Shown here piece after piece: positions 1 to 5,805 of a DNA stretch of 8,063 bases; position 1 is the stretch's first letter, and the number at the start of each line of letters is the position of its first letter. Position numbers and translations under genes: made by a program. The stretch comes from an uncultured Clostridia bacterium (GTDB lineage Bacteria; Bacillota; Clostridia; Oscillospirales; Ruminococcaceae). The stretch lies in NCBI GenBank assembly GCA_947177545.1, contig CAMWVF010000036.1:1-8063 (forward strand). Direction: 5' to 3'. Below the pieces are notes generated by a model that saw nothing but the letters and a program-made list of their open reading frames with translations, did no database searches and was not told the origin of the DNA.

Positions 1-948
1 CCATATCGCTGGTGCGAACACACGGTTGCTAAAATCCTTGAAAGTATGGAGTACGCAGGACATACGGTGAATTTTAAGTCGCAAATTAAGTCCTACAAAT
101 GCAAAAAGCGTATTAACCACGCTAAAGAGGATTGGGTGGTTTTTGAGAATACCCACGAGCCGATTATTTCCCAACAGGATTTTGACTTGGTTCAGGAGCT
201 TCGGAAAAACAAGCGGAAAATTCAGAAGTGCGGCGAAGTTAATCCTTTTTCGGGAATGGTTTATTGTGCGGACTGCGGTTCAAAAATGTATCTGTGTCGC
301 TCTGCAAGTCTTACGGGCAAACAGGAGCATTTGAAGTGCAGCAGCTACGCTAAGGACAAGGACGAATGCTCGGCGCACTTTATTAGGACAGAAGTTTTGA
401 GTACTATTGTGATTGCCGAACTCAACAAGCTGCTTGAAACCGTACATAACAACGAGGACGAGTTTATTCGCGCGGCTATGGAAAATTCCGTTCAATCGCA
501 GGAAGCCGAGTTGAAAAAAGCGAGAAAGCTTGTTAAGCAGTACGAAAAACGTGTCGCGGAGTTGAATAAACTGTTTACCCGTCTTTACGAGGATAATGTT
601 TTGGGGAAGATTTCAGATGAGCGGTTTGAGATGATGTCCAAAGGCTATGAGGACGAACAGGCGGAACTCAAAGCTAAAATTTCCGAGTTATCGGCGGCTA
701 TTGAGGTCAAGGAACAGAAGTCGGCTGATACGTCTCAATTCTTGGAGATTGTTCGGAAGTACACCGAGATTACGGAACTTACTCCTGAAATTATGCACGA
801 GTTGATTGAAAAAATCGTGGTTTATGCTCCCGACAAGTCAAGCGGTCATAGGGTTCAGCAAATCAACATTTATTATCGGTTTAATATCGCGGTTTCAACG
901 GCGATTGCTGACCGCAGGGAGTATGGCAAAAAGATAAAGGCTGCGTAG
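1..948 (+). CDS. Large serine recombinase, C-terminal part (partial, left edge)
   Basis: The frame is open from base 1 (first residues PYRWCEHTVAKILESMEY), so the ATG at 46 is internal and the N-terminal catalytic resolvase domain lies outside the window. Visible in order: the end of the recombinase DNA-binding domain (about bases 1-190, with the typical ENTHEPII stretch near 151-171); a zinc beta-ribbon with cysteines encoded at 265, 274, 337 and 367 (CxxC...C...C); a long charged coiled coil (about 490-720); and a C-terminal DUF4368-like tail ending in YYRFNIAVST...KKIKAA. This is the architecture of large serine recombinases (TnpX/TndX type) that excise and insert integrative elements at short core sites. 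Such genes commonly sit at one end of their element, so an element boundary is likely close to the stop codon. The family is clear; the exact element is unknown. Confidence 0.9.
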   Translation, partial: PYRWCEHTVAKILESMEYAGHTVNFKSQIKSYKCKKRINHAKEDWVVFENTHEPIISQQDFDLVQELRKNKRKIQKCGEVNPFSGMVYCADCGSKMYLCRSASLTGKQEHLKCSSYAKDKDECSAHFIRTEVLSTIVIAELNKLLETVHNNEDEFIRAAMENSVQSQEAELKKARKLVKQYEKRVAELNKLFTRLYEDNVLGKISDERFEMMSKGYEDEQAELKAKISELSAAIEVKEQKSADTSQFLEIVRKYTEITELTPEIMHELIEKIVVYAPDKSSGHRVQQINIYYRFNIAVSTAIADRREYGKKIKAA

Positions 949-962
949 TTGCAGCCTTTATC
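933..962. terminator. 12-bp perfect hairpin, terminator shared by convergent genes
   Basis: The arms at 933-944 and 951-962 are perfectly complementary (GATAAAGGCTGC / GCAGCCTTTATC) with a 6-nt loop. Read on the minus strand the stem is followed by TTTTT (bases 932-928), a good intrinsic terminator for the GH5 gene, which stops about 60 nt upstream. On the plus strand the run after the GC core is only TTTAT, so it is weaker there, although the hairpin overlaps the recombinase stop codon. Activity is inferred from sequence. Confidence 0.75.
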
Positions 963-1020
963 AAAAACTTTAAAATACTTCTTTACCGATATCAGCCTTT
1001 AGACGGAGGATTTTTTGTGC

Positions 1021-2229
1021 TTATTTTCTTTCCAAATCTTTTTTGTTCATAAGCTCTTCAAGGAGCTGGGGGTCTTTAAAATCAAAGTTTGTGCGGTCGT
1101 AAAAATGGTCTGTAATATCCCACAAAACAGGGCACATACCCCTCGTGTATATAGCCTCGCAAACTGCGCCGACATATTTTCTCACCATTTCAGGGGATTT
1201 GTTTTTTGTTGCCACACCATACTCACCAAAAATCACGGGGATACCCTTGTCAACAAAGTTAGTTTTCATCATGTCCATGAGCTTGTCAAGTTCGGCGATA
1301 TCTTCATTAGTACCCCAATCGGCGCGGGCTTTGCCCCAGTCAGCGTCTGTTTCAAGGAGCGCAAAAACAGCGGGTGTGTAGTAGTGTACCGAAACTGCAC
1401 AGCGGTTCTCGGTGTCGTTTGGCATTTTGAACAGCTCGTCGCAGGTCAGCTCAATGTCGGTGTTGTAGCCTGCAATAAGGAGGTGTCTCTTGGCATTGTT
1501 GCCTCCCGATTTCCTGACGATATTAACAAAACGCTGATTCATGTCGTTCAGCACACCGTAGGATTTTTCCTTGTCCCCCTGATTGCTGTAGCGGTTCCAT
1601 ATCTCGTCCCAGCCGCCCTCTTCGTTGAGGGACTCGAACATCAGCTTGTCGCCGTAATCCTTGAAAGCCTCGGTAAGCTGTGTCCAGACGCTTTCATATT
1701 TTTTGAAGCACTCCTCCCGCTTGTCGTCCTTGCCGAAGCCCTCGAACCAGCCGCCGTCCCAGTGGATATTCATTATCACATAAAGGTCGGCGTCCAAAGC
1801 CCAGTCAACAACCTGCTTTACTCTTGCAAGATAGTCGGGGTTTATGGTATAGTCCTCCGCCATCATATTTGACCACGCAACGGGGACGCGCAGTACCCCG
1901 AAGCCGCAGCTTTTATAGCCCTTGATAAGCTCCTCGGTAACAACGGGACTTCCCCAGCCTGTTTCGTAATTTGTTACGCTTGTGTTTGATATCCAGTCCC
2001 CGCAGCTTTCAAAGGTGTTGCCGAGATTTATTCCAAGCCCCATTTCCTGTACAAGCTCCATTGTGGTAATATCCCGCATTTGCTGCTCCTGTTCATTAGT
2101 TTGCTCTGCTGTCTGTTCATGAGTTTGTATCTGTTCCTGCGTCACGGCTTCGGCGTTTTCACAGCCCGACATGAATGAGGCAGCTATTGCAGCGGCGGCA
2201 ATTGCGGCAGCGATTTTTTTCAGCTTCAT
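1021..2229 (-). CDS. GH5-family glycoside hydrolase (endoglucanase-like), lipoprotein
   Basis: A 402-residue secreted beta-glycanase, probably attached to the outer face of the membrane. Residues 1-23 form a lipoprotein signal: lysines, an alanine-rich core, and MSGC with Cys23 as the lipidated residue (Met at -3 is a little unusual). Residues 28-50 are a Q/E/T-rich linker. The GH5 TIM barrel follows: GINLGNTFE (66-74), LRVPVAW with Arg114, MNIHWDGGW with His156, the acid/base Asn202-Glu203 in ESLNEE, VHYYTP with His282 and Tyr284, the nucleophile Glu336 in VIFGEYG, and Trp370 near the end. All the residues expected for a retaining GH5 enzyme are present. Substrate is probably beta-1,4-glucan or a related hemicellulose; the subfamily cannot be fixed by eye. 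There is no carbohydrate-binding or dockerin module, so it is cell-anchored rather than cellulosomal. The start is supported by TAAGGAGGA (2242-2234). Confidence 0.93.
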   Translation of the reverse strand: MKLKKIAAAIAAAAIAASFMSGCENAEAVTQEQIQTHEQTAEQTNEQEQQMRDITTMELVQEMGLGINLGNTFESCGDWISNTSVTNYETGWGSPVVTEELIKGYKSCGFGVLRVPVAWSNMMAEDYTINPDYLARVKQVVDWALDADLYVIMNIHWDGGWFEGFGKDDKREECFKKYESVWTQLTEAFKDYGDKLMFESLNEEGGWDEIWNRYSNQGDKEKSYGVLNDMNQRFVNIVRKSGGNNAKRHLLIAGYNTDIELTCDELFKMPNDTENRCAVSVHYYTPAVFALLETDADWGKARADWGTNEDIAELDKLMDMMKTNFVDKGIPVIFGEYGVATKNKSPEMVRKYVGAVCEAIYTRGMCPVLWDITDHFYDRTNFDFKDPQLLEELMNKKDLERK

Positions 2230-2266
2230 AATATCCTCCTTAATACATCAAAAGCTATGCAATCGG

Positions 2267-2280
2267 TGTAAACGTTTTCG
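2267..2280. promoter_or_regulatory. LacI/CcpA-type operator (cre-like) at the GH5 start point
   Basis: TGTAAACGTTTTCG matches the 14-bp cre consensus TGWAANCGNTNWCA at every fixed position except the last (G for A), and has the palindromic AAACGTTT core typical of LacI-family operators. It lies just downstream of the -10 box and covers the predicted transcription start, a position where a bound repressor would block initiation. This fits catabolite or substrate control of a polysaccharide hydrolase. The cognate regulator is not in the window. Confidence 0.6.
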
Positions 2281-2282
2281 AC

Positions 2283-2311
2283 ATTATACTGCATTTTTAC
2301 CATTGTTTCCA
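2283..2311 (-). promoter_or_regulatory. Putative sigma-A promoter of the GH5 gene
   Basis: On the minus strand a perfect TATAAT (2288-2283) is preceded, 17 bp upstream, by TGGAAA (2311-2306), a 4/6 match to TTGACA. The predicted start point is near 2276, leaving a leader of about 47 nt before the ATG. Confidence 0.6.
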
Positions 2312-2323
2312 GTATAATTTGCG

Positions 2324-2348
2324 TACAATTTGTAAATTTTCTACAAAT
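2324..2348. repeat. AT-rich TACAA/TTGTA inverted repeats upstream of the GH5 promoter
   Basis: TACAA-T-TTGTA (2324-2334) is a small palindrome, and its ATTTGTA half (2328-2334) pairs with TACAAAT at 2342-2348. The three half-sites sit about 15-40 bp upstream of the GH5 -35 box, where an activator could bind. In such AT-rich DNA chance is a real alternative. Confidence 0.35.
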
Positions 2349-2425
2349 CATATTTTGAATTATTTAAGCCTTCTTTAAGTATGCTCTTATATAAAAATCC
2401 TCGGCATGATGCCCCGTGCAATATT

Positions 2426-2451
2426 ACACATTGACACATTGCTTAATGTGT
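2426..2451. repeat. ACACATTG tandem repeat and ACACATT inverted repeat inside the promoter
   Basis: ACACATTG occurs twice head to tail (2426-2433, 2434-2441), and ACACATT (2434-2440) is an inverted partner of AATGTGT (2445-2451) with a 4-nt gap. The 18-bp palindrome fills the spacer between -35 and -10, the classic place for a repressor operator. The regulator is unknown. Confidence 0.5.
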
Positions 2452-2459
2452 GGTATAAT
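2431..2459 (+). promoter_or_regulatory. Consensus sigma-A promoter for the phosphoesterase operon
   Basis: A perfect TTGACA (2431-2436) and a perfect TATAAT (2454-2459) are separated by exactly 17 bp, with a TGG immediately before the -10 box (extended -10). Predicted start is near 2466, giving a short leader of about 30 nt. Such a complete match implies high basal strength. Confidence 0.85.
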
Positions 2460-2495
2460 TTACATAAGTTACACCAAAAAATAAGGGGGAAAATT

Positions 2496-3203
2496 ATGTC
2501 GAGAATTATTTTGCTTGCCGACCTCCACGGCAACTATACCGCGGTACAAGCCATGGAAAAGGAGCTTAAAAGTACTCCTCACGACGAGATATGGTTTTTG
2601 GGGGACGCTGTCGGAAAGGGTCCCCAGAATATAGAGACCTGCGACTGGGTGCGGAGAAATTGCAGCCGTCTTGTCTGCGGAAATTGGGATATCTGGGTCT
2701 CTGACAGGAACAATAATTTCAACGGCAACGATTTTTACCAAAAGCAGATAGGCGAGGAACGTATGGAATGGCTTGGATCGCTCCCTGCCGAGGACGAGGT
2801 ACTTATAAGCGGAATACGGTTTCGTCTGTTCCACGGCAGACCCGCTTTGAATTTAGTGCAGGGCTGGGACAGCGATGATTATATAATGGACTTTTTCAAT
2901 GCAAACGACAAGACCTACGGCGGGATAATCTGCGCCGACAGTCACCGTCCGTTTATACGCTCCACACACGCAGGCTACGCGGTCAACACTGGCAGTATAG
3001 GCAACAGTCTCGGCGTGCCCAAAGCCCATGCTCTGCTTGTGGAGGGGGAGCTTGACTGTCCCGAATCCGCTCCGCTGCGAATGACAATATTGAGCGTTCC
3101 CTATGACAACGAAGCGGCTGCGGAGATTGCGCGGCGCACCGAGGGATTGCCATCTAAAGAAGCGTACATCAATGAAATTCTCACGGGGGTGTACTCGCGG
3201 TAA
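2496..3203 (+). CDS. Metallophosphoesterase family protein
   Basis: A 235-residue cytoplasmic calcineurin-like phosphoesterase of the YfcE/MJ0936 type. Metal-binding motifs appear in order: DLHGN (Asp9, His11), GDAVGKGP (Asp37), GNWD (Asn63, Asp65; Trp in place of the His of the common GNHD), LFHGRP (His113), DSHRP (His150, replacing the usual GHTH) and NTGSIG (164-169). This motif order binds two metal ions and hydrolyses phosphomono- or diesters; the substrate cannot be deduced. The ATG at 2496 is chosen because AAGGGGG lies just upstream (2483-2489) and residues begin directly with the beta-strand SRIILLADLHGN. The longer frame from 2406 would start inside or before the promoter. It is the first gene of a likely three-gene operon with the HAD hydrolase and DUF1294 protein. 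Confidence 0.88.
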   Translation: MSRIILLADLHGNYTAVQAMEKELKSTPHDEIWFLGDAVGKGPQNIETCDWVRRNCSRLVCGNWDIWVSDRNNNFNGNDFYQKQIGEERMEWLGSLPAEDEVLISGIRFRLFHGRPALNLVQGWDSDDYIMDFFNANDKTYGGIICADSHRPFIRSTHAGYAVNTGSIGNSLGVPKAHALLVEGELDCPESAPLRMTILSVPYDNEAAAEIARRTEGLPSKEAYINEILTGVYSR

Positions 3204-3233
3204 ATATTTACAAGTGGAAAGGAATTTTTAATA

Positions 3234-3899
3234 ATGATTAAAGCTGTTTTCACCGACTTTTACGGTACTCTTGTACACGAGGACGGAGCAGTTATAGAAA
3301 AAATCTGCAATGAGATTTTCAACACGGGAAACGCCGAAAGCAAATCTCAAATAGGCTCATACTGGTGGCAGGAATTTCAGACTTTATTTATGAATTCATT
3401 CGGCGATAATTTCAAGACGCAAAGAGAGCTTGAACACTTATCGTTGGTAAAAACAGCAGAAAAATTCCAATATCCCGCAAGCGTTAAAAATTTAAGCGAA
3501 ATGATGTTTGAACATTGGGTCAAGCCTCCCGTATTTGAAGATACAGAACTATTTTTTAAGATGTGCCCCGTCCCTGTCTATATCGTGTCAAACATTGACA
3601 GGGCAGACATATTGGCGGCGGTTGAATATCGTCGTTTTAAACCGTCGGGGATATTCACAAGCGAAGATGCAAAAGCTTACAAGCCGAGGAAAGAACTATT
3701 TGAGCTTGCCATAAAAACCGTTGGAATAAGCGCAGACGAAGCTGTACATATAGGGGATTCTTTAAACAGCGACGTAGGCGGAGCGGCTTCCGTCGGAATA
3801 AACGCGGTGTGGTTAAATCGGAATAACAGAGAAGTTCCAAACGGAATTGTTTCCGTAAGAAAATTAACAGAACTTTTTGACACGATGTTTTTTAAATAG
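3234..3899 (+). CDS. HAD-superfamily hydrolase
   Basis: A 221-residue soluble haloacid-dehalogenase-like hydrolase. Motif I is TDFYGTL: nucleophile Asp8, but Tyr10 where phosphatases usually carry the second Asp. Motif II is Ser119 in YIVSN, motif III Lys150 in AYKP, and motif IV GDSLNSD (Asp175, Asp180). Residues 15-100 form the alpha-helical C1 cap. The length suits a subfamily I HAD. The DxYGTL form is known from haloacid dehalogenases and several uncharacterised HADs, so phosphatase activity should not be assumed. The gene starts 30 bp after the phosphoesterase stop, with AAAGGA (3218-3223) as ribosome binding site and no promoter or terminator between, so the two are probably cotranscribed. 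Confidence 0.88.
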   Translation: MIKAVFTDFYGTLVHEDGAVIEKICNEIFNTGNAESKSQIGSYWWQEFQTLFMNSFGDNFKTQRELEHLSLVKTAEKFQYPASVKNLSEMMFEHWVKPPVFEDTELFFKMCPVPVYIVSNIDRADILAAVEYRRFKPSGIFTSEDAKAYKPRKELFELAIKTVGISADEAVHIGDSLNSDVGGAASVGINAVWLNRNNREVPNGIVSVRKLTELFDTMFFK

Positions 3900-3920
3900 A
3901 AGAATAAAAGGAACATTACA

Positions 3921-4187
3921 ATGAAATATTTTCTTATATATCTTGCAGCCGTCAGTCTAATCGCAGTAATAATGACGGTATCGGACAAGTCCCGCGCGAA
4001 AAAGCATAAACGCCGTATCGCCGAGAAAACCCTGTTCAGTACGGCGGTTTTAGGCGGTTCGGCGGCAATGTACCTGACCATGCTTGCAGTCCGCCACAAG
4101 ACCAAGCACAAGAGGTTTATGATAGGTCTGCCGCTTATTATGATTGTTCAGGCGATTGCAATTGCATTTGTAATAAATCGTACATAA
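3921..4187 (+). CDS. Small DUF1294-type membrane protein
   Basis: An 88-residue inner-membrane protein. A first hydrophobic segment (3-20) is followed by a basic cytoplasmic loop, SDKSRAKKHKRRIAEK. A second segment contains GGSAAM (45-50), then the RHKTKH motif (58-63) and a last segment (66-85). The DKxxAK...RIxE, GGS and RHKT signatures match the DUF1294/YdcA-like family, whose function is not established. It begins 21 bp after the HAD stop with AAAAGGAA (3906-3913) as ribosome binding site, so it is the third gene of the operon. No convincing GC-rich terminator follows; only an AT-rich repeat (GTACAT 4180-4185 / ATGTAC 4200-4205) overlaps the stop codon. Confidence 0.85.
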   Translation: MKYFLIYLAAVSLIAVIMTVSDKSRAKKHKRRIAEKTLFSTAVLGGSAAMYLTMLAVRHKTKHKRFMIGLPLIMIVQAIAIAFVINRT

Positions 4188-4205
4188 AAAATTTTTGAAA
4201 TGTAC

Positions 4206-4234
4206 TTGAATTACTGCGGATTAAGTGGTATTAT
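4206..4234 (+). promoter_or_regulatory. Sigma-A promoter of the T-box/trpX transcript
   Basis: TTGAAT (4206-4211) and TATTAT (4229-4234) are separated by 17 bp, with TGG just upstream of the -10 box (extended -10). The predicted start near 4241 agrees with where the T-box stem I begins. Confidence 0.75.
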
Positions 4235-4240
4235 CATATC

Positions 4241-4541
4241 GTAATATTTTAAACCGATGATTGAGAGTAGTAGCTTCGGAGGGTCACTAATCAGGCGCAA
4301 GCTTGTAACAGAGAGCCGCAGACGGTGGAATTGCGGCAGCGGATACCGATGTGAATGGACTCATGAGGGCAAACCGAGGAACTGAATATTCTGTTCGTTA
4401 GGGGCGACGCAGACCGTGCGTTATTCGGGGCGCGTATGTCAGTACGTTGCATTGAGAGGCGTTTTTACGCAACTTGGGTGGTACCGCAGGAAATTATATC
4501 CTGTCCCATTAAAGCCATACGGCTTTTGGGACGGGTTTTTT
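4241..4541 (+). promoter_or_regulatory. T-box riboswitch, tryptophan specifier (TGG)
   Basis: A complete T-box leader that binds uncharged tRNA and then prevents termination. Stem I: ATGA (4257-4260) can pair with TCAT (4361-4364), and TCGG (4275-4278) with CCGA (4346-4349). Between them lies the specifier loop, with an AGTA-type 5' strand and GTGAATGGAC on the 3' strand, so the specifier codon is TGG (4356-4358), preceded by GAA and followed by A as usual. The apical hairpin GCCGCA/TGCGGC (4315-4320 / 4332-4337) carries the GGTGGAA loop, with AGAGAG beside it. The T-box TGGGTGGTACCGCAGG (4475-4490) forms an antiterminator with CCTGTCCCA (4500-4508): TGGG-CCCA and GCAGG-CCTGT flank the canonical 7-nt bulge TGGTACC. 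The bulge reads TGGT, able to pair with GCCA (U-G wobble), as expected for a G73 tRNA-Trp. The codon assignment rests on hand folding. Confidence 0.93.
4500..4541 (+). terminator. Intrinsic terminator of the T-box
   Basis: CCTGTCCCA (4500-4508) pairs with TGGGACGGG (4527-4535, one wobble). An inner AAAGCC/GGCTTT stem (4511-4516 / 4521-4526) with loop ATAC continues the hairpin, followed by TTTTTT and a second T-run. Its 5' arm is shared with the antiterminator, so the two folds exclude each other. Confidence 0.93.
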
Positions 4542-4590
4542 GTTTTTATTGGGTACACTAAACTCAAAAATTATTAAATTCAAATACATT

Positions 4591-4612
4591 GCCGTAAGCT
4601 GACACTTGCGGC
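4591..4612 (+). repeat. Stem-loop in the trpX leader after the T-box terminator
   Basis: GCCGTAAG (4591-4598) pairs with CTTGCGGC (4605-4612) through eight base pairs (one wobble) around a 6-nt loop. It ends 8 nt before the ribosome binding site AAAGGA (4621-4626). There is no T-run, so it is not a terminator; it may protect the mRNA end or tune translation. Confidence 0.5.
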
Positions 4613-4635
4613 GCATCATGAAAGGATATGTTACT

Positions 4636-5664
4636 ATGAAAAAACTCAAGCTCACATCACTTATTTTAGCGGCGGCTATGGCTTTGGGACTTTCCGCTTG
4701 TTCGGGCGGAAACGATACTCAGGACGGTACAAACGACGGCGGCGCTGCTTCCGCTGACACCTACAAGGTAGGAATTATCCAGTACGGCAGTCACCCCTCG
4801 CTGGACAACTGCTATCAGGGCGTTGAGGAAGCTCTCAAGGCTTCGGACATTGCCGACAAGCTGGAGATAGACCGTCAGGACGGCAATTTTGACAGCGCGA
4901 CCTGCGACACAATCGCAAAAAATATGGTGGCAAAAAATTACGACATCATTTACGCAATTGCAACTCCCGCGGCTGTTTCGGCGTACGCTGCTGCGGCGAA
5001 CACCGATATTCCGGTAATTTTCTGCGCAGTTTCAGACCCCGTTGCGGCAGGCATTGTTGAGGACATGGCTGCTCCCGGCGGCAACTGCACAGGTACTTCC
5101 GATATTCTTGACTTCAGCTCACAGGTAGAGCTTATTCAGGCTCTCCAGCCCGACGTTAAGAAGATAGGCGTTTTGTACACAACAAGCGAAGCTAACTCCG
5201 TTTCACAGCTTGCAAGCCTTAAAGAGGTTGCCGAGAGCAGGGGTATTGAAATAGTTGAGCAGGGCGTACAGGGTGCGGCTGACGTTCCCCAGGCTGCAAC
5301 AACTCTTGCGGCAAAGGTCGACTGCATAAACAACTTCACCGATAACAATGTTGTAAGCAATCTTACAGTTCTTTTGGAGCAGGCAAACGCTGCGGGAATC
5401 CCCGTTTACGGCTCCGAGGTTGAGCAGGTTTCCAACGGCTGTATGGCTTCAATAAGCATTGACTACGTTGCACTGGGCAAGGTAACAGGCGAAATGGGAA
5501 TTCGCGTCCTGAACGGCGAAAGCGCGGGAACTATCGCTGTGGGACAGATATCCGAGGGTACTCCCGTGGTAAACACAGAGGTAATGGAAAGGTTCAATAT
5601 TGAGCTTCCCGAGGCGTACGCGAACGCTGAAAAGGTTACGACCAATACGGAAGCGGCTAAATAA
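4636..5664 (+). CDS. trpX: ABC transporter substrate-binding lipoprotein, tryptophan-type (TrpX)
   Basis: A 342-residue binding protein of the ABC_sub_bind (PF04392-like) family. Residues 1-22 are a lipoprotein signal with lipobox LSAC (Cys22), followed by a flexible G/D/A-rich linker to about 40. The mature protein shows the family's features: YKVGIIQYGSHPSLD (43-57), ATPAAVSAYAA (109-119), IPVIFCAVSDPVAAGIV (125-141), KKIGVLYTTSEANS (175-188), and VYGSEVEQVSNGCMASISIDY (257-277). The start at 4636 is chosen because AAAGGA lies 9 nt upstream and a standard signal peptide follows; a TTG start at 4606 would fall inside a stem-loop and add ten residues. Control by a TGG T-box makes tryptophan, or a precursor, the likely ligand; the ligand is inferred from the riboswitch, not from the protein. 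The permease gene is not adjacent as usual but 900 bp downstream. Confidence 0.88.
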   Translation: MKKLKLTSLILAAAMALGLSACSGGNDTQDGTNDGGAASADTYKVGIIQYGSHPSLDNCYQGVEEALKASDIADKLEIDRQDGNFDSATCDTIAKNMVAKNYDIIYAIATPAAVSAYAAAANTDIPVIFCAVSDPVAAGIVEDMAAPGGNCTGTSDILDFSSQVELIQALQPDVKKIGVLYTTSEANSVSQLASLKEVAESRGIEIVEQGVQGAADVPQAATTLAAKVDCINNFTDNNVVSNLTVLLEQANAAGIPVYGSEVEQVSNGCMASISIDYVALGKVTGEMGIRVLNGESAGTIAVGQISEGTPVVNTEVMERFNIELPEAYANAEKVTTNTEAAK

Positions 5665-5742
5665 CAAGGCTGACCCTTGTTCTACCCCAATGTTAAGGTC
5701 ATGTACACTTACTCTGCATAGCCCCTATCAAGGGGCGGGTAG
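5663..5742 (+). other. Structured block after trpX, possible IS200/IS605-type end or orphan RNA
   Basis: The block begins at the trpX stop codon. It holds hairpin AACAAGG/CCTTGTT (5663-5669 / 5675-5681), hairpin GCCCCT/AGGGGC (5721-5726 / 5731-5736, loop ATCA), and a longer-range pair CTACCC/GGGTAG (5682-5687 / 5737-5742) that encloses the second hairpin. CCCTTG (5674-5679) can alternatively pair with CAAGGG (5729-5734), which would compete with both hairpins. No protein is credible here. Subterminal hairpins and a GGGCGGGTAG-like end recall the right ends and guide RNAs of IS200/IS605-type elements, but no transposase or TnpB gene is present. The assignment is an inference. Confidence 0.4.
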
Positions 5743-5762
5743 GTTTATATTTAAATATTTTT

Positions 5763-5794
5763 CAGAGGATAGAATTTTGACATTCTATCCTCTG
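5763..5794. repeat. 13-bp perfect inverted repeat
   Basis: CAGAGGATAGAAT (5763-5775) and ATTCTATCCTCTG (5782-5794) are exact inverted copies around a 6-bp gap. A T-run does not follow cleanly (TATTCTATT), so it is at best a weak terminator. The gap TTTGAC plus the first base of the right arm contains TTGACA (5777-5782), the -35 box of a plausible promoter, so the repeat could equally be an operator. Confidence 0.6.
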
Positions 5795-5805
5795 TATTCT
5801 ATTAA
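5777..5805 (+). promoter_or_regulatory. Putative promoter of the membrane protease gene
   Basis: A perfect TTGACA (5777-5782) lies 17 bp upstream of TATTAA (5800-5805, a 4/6 match to TATAAT). Predicted start is near 5812, about 28 nt before the ATG at 5840. The -35 box sits in the centre of a 13-bp inverted repeat. Confidence 0.5.

Noticed and set aside
1015..1872. A 285-codon open frame on the plus strand, with GGAGG upstream of a TTG/GTG start
   Set aside because: It lies antisense to the GH5 gene, whose frame holds all catalytic motifs and has its own promoter, ribosome binding site and signal peptide. The frame has no recognisable domain and looks like a codon-bias shadow.
2403..2413. 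Small palindrome GGCAT-G-ATGCC
   Set aside because: Only 5-bp arms, and it lies upstream of the promoter without a partner; too short to call an operator.
2406..2495. Longer N-terminus for the metallophosphoesterase
   Set aside because: The upstream ATG precedes the -35 and -10 boxes, so it would not be transcribed from the evident promoter. The ATG at 2496 has a good ribosome binding site and starts right at the conserved domain.
3677..4111. A 144-codon minus-strand frame across the HAD and DUF1294 genes
   Set aside because: It is antisense to two genes with clear family motifs and has no promoter or ribosome binding site of its own.
4180..4205. GTACAT/ATGTAC inverted repeat over the DUF1294 stop codon as a terminator
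   Set aside because: The stem is AT-rich and weak, with no following T-run; it may only be chance in AT-rich DNA.
4606..4635. TTG start giving ten extra residues on TrpX
   Set aside because: The TTG is inside a stem-loop arm and lacks a ribosome binding site; the extra residues would spoil a normal lipoprotein signal.
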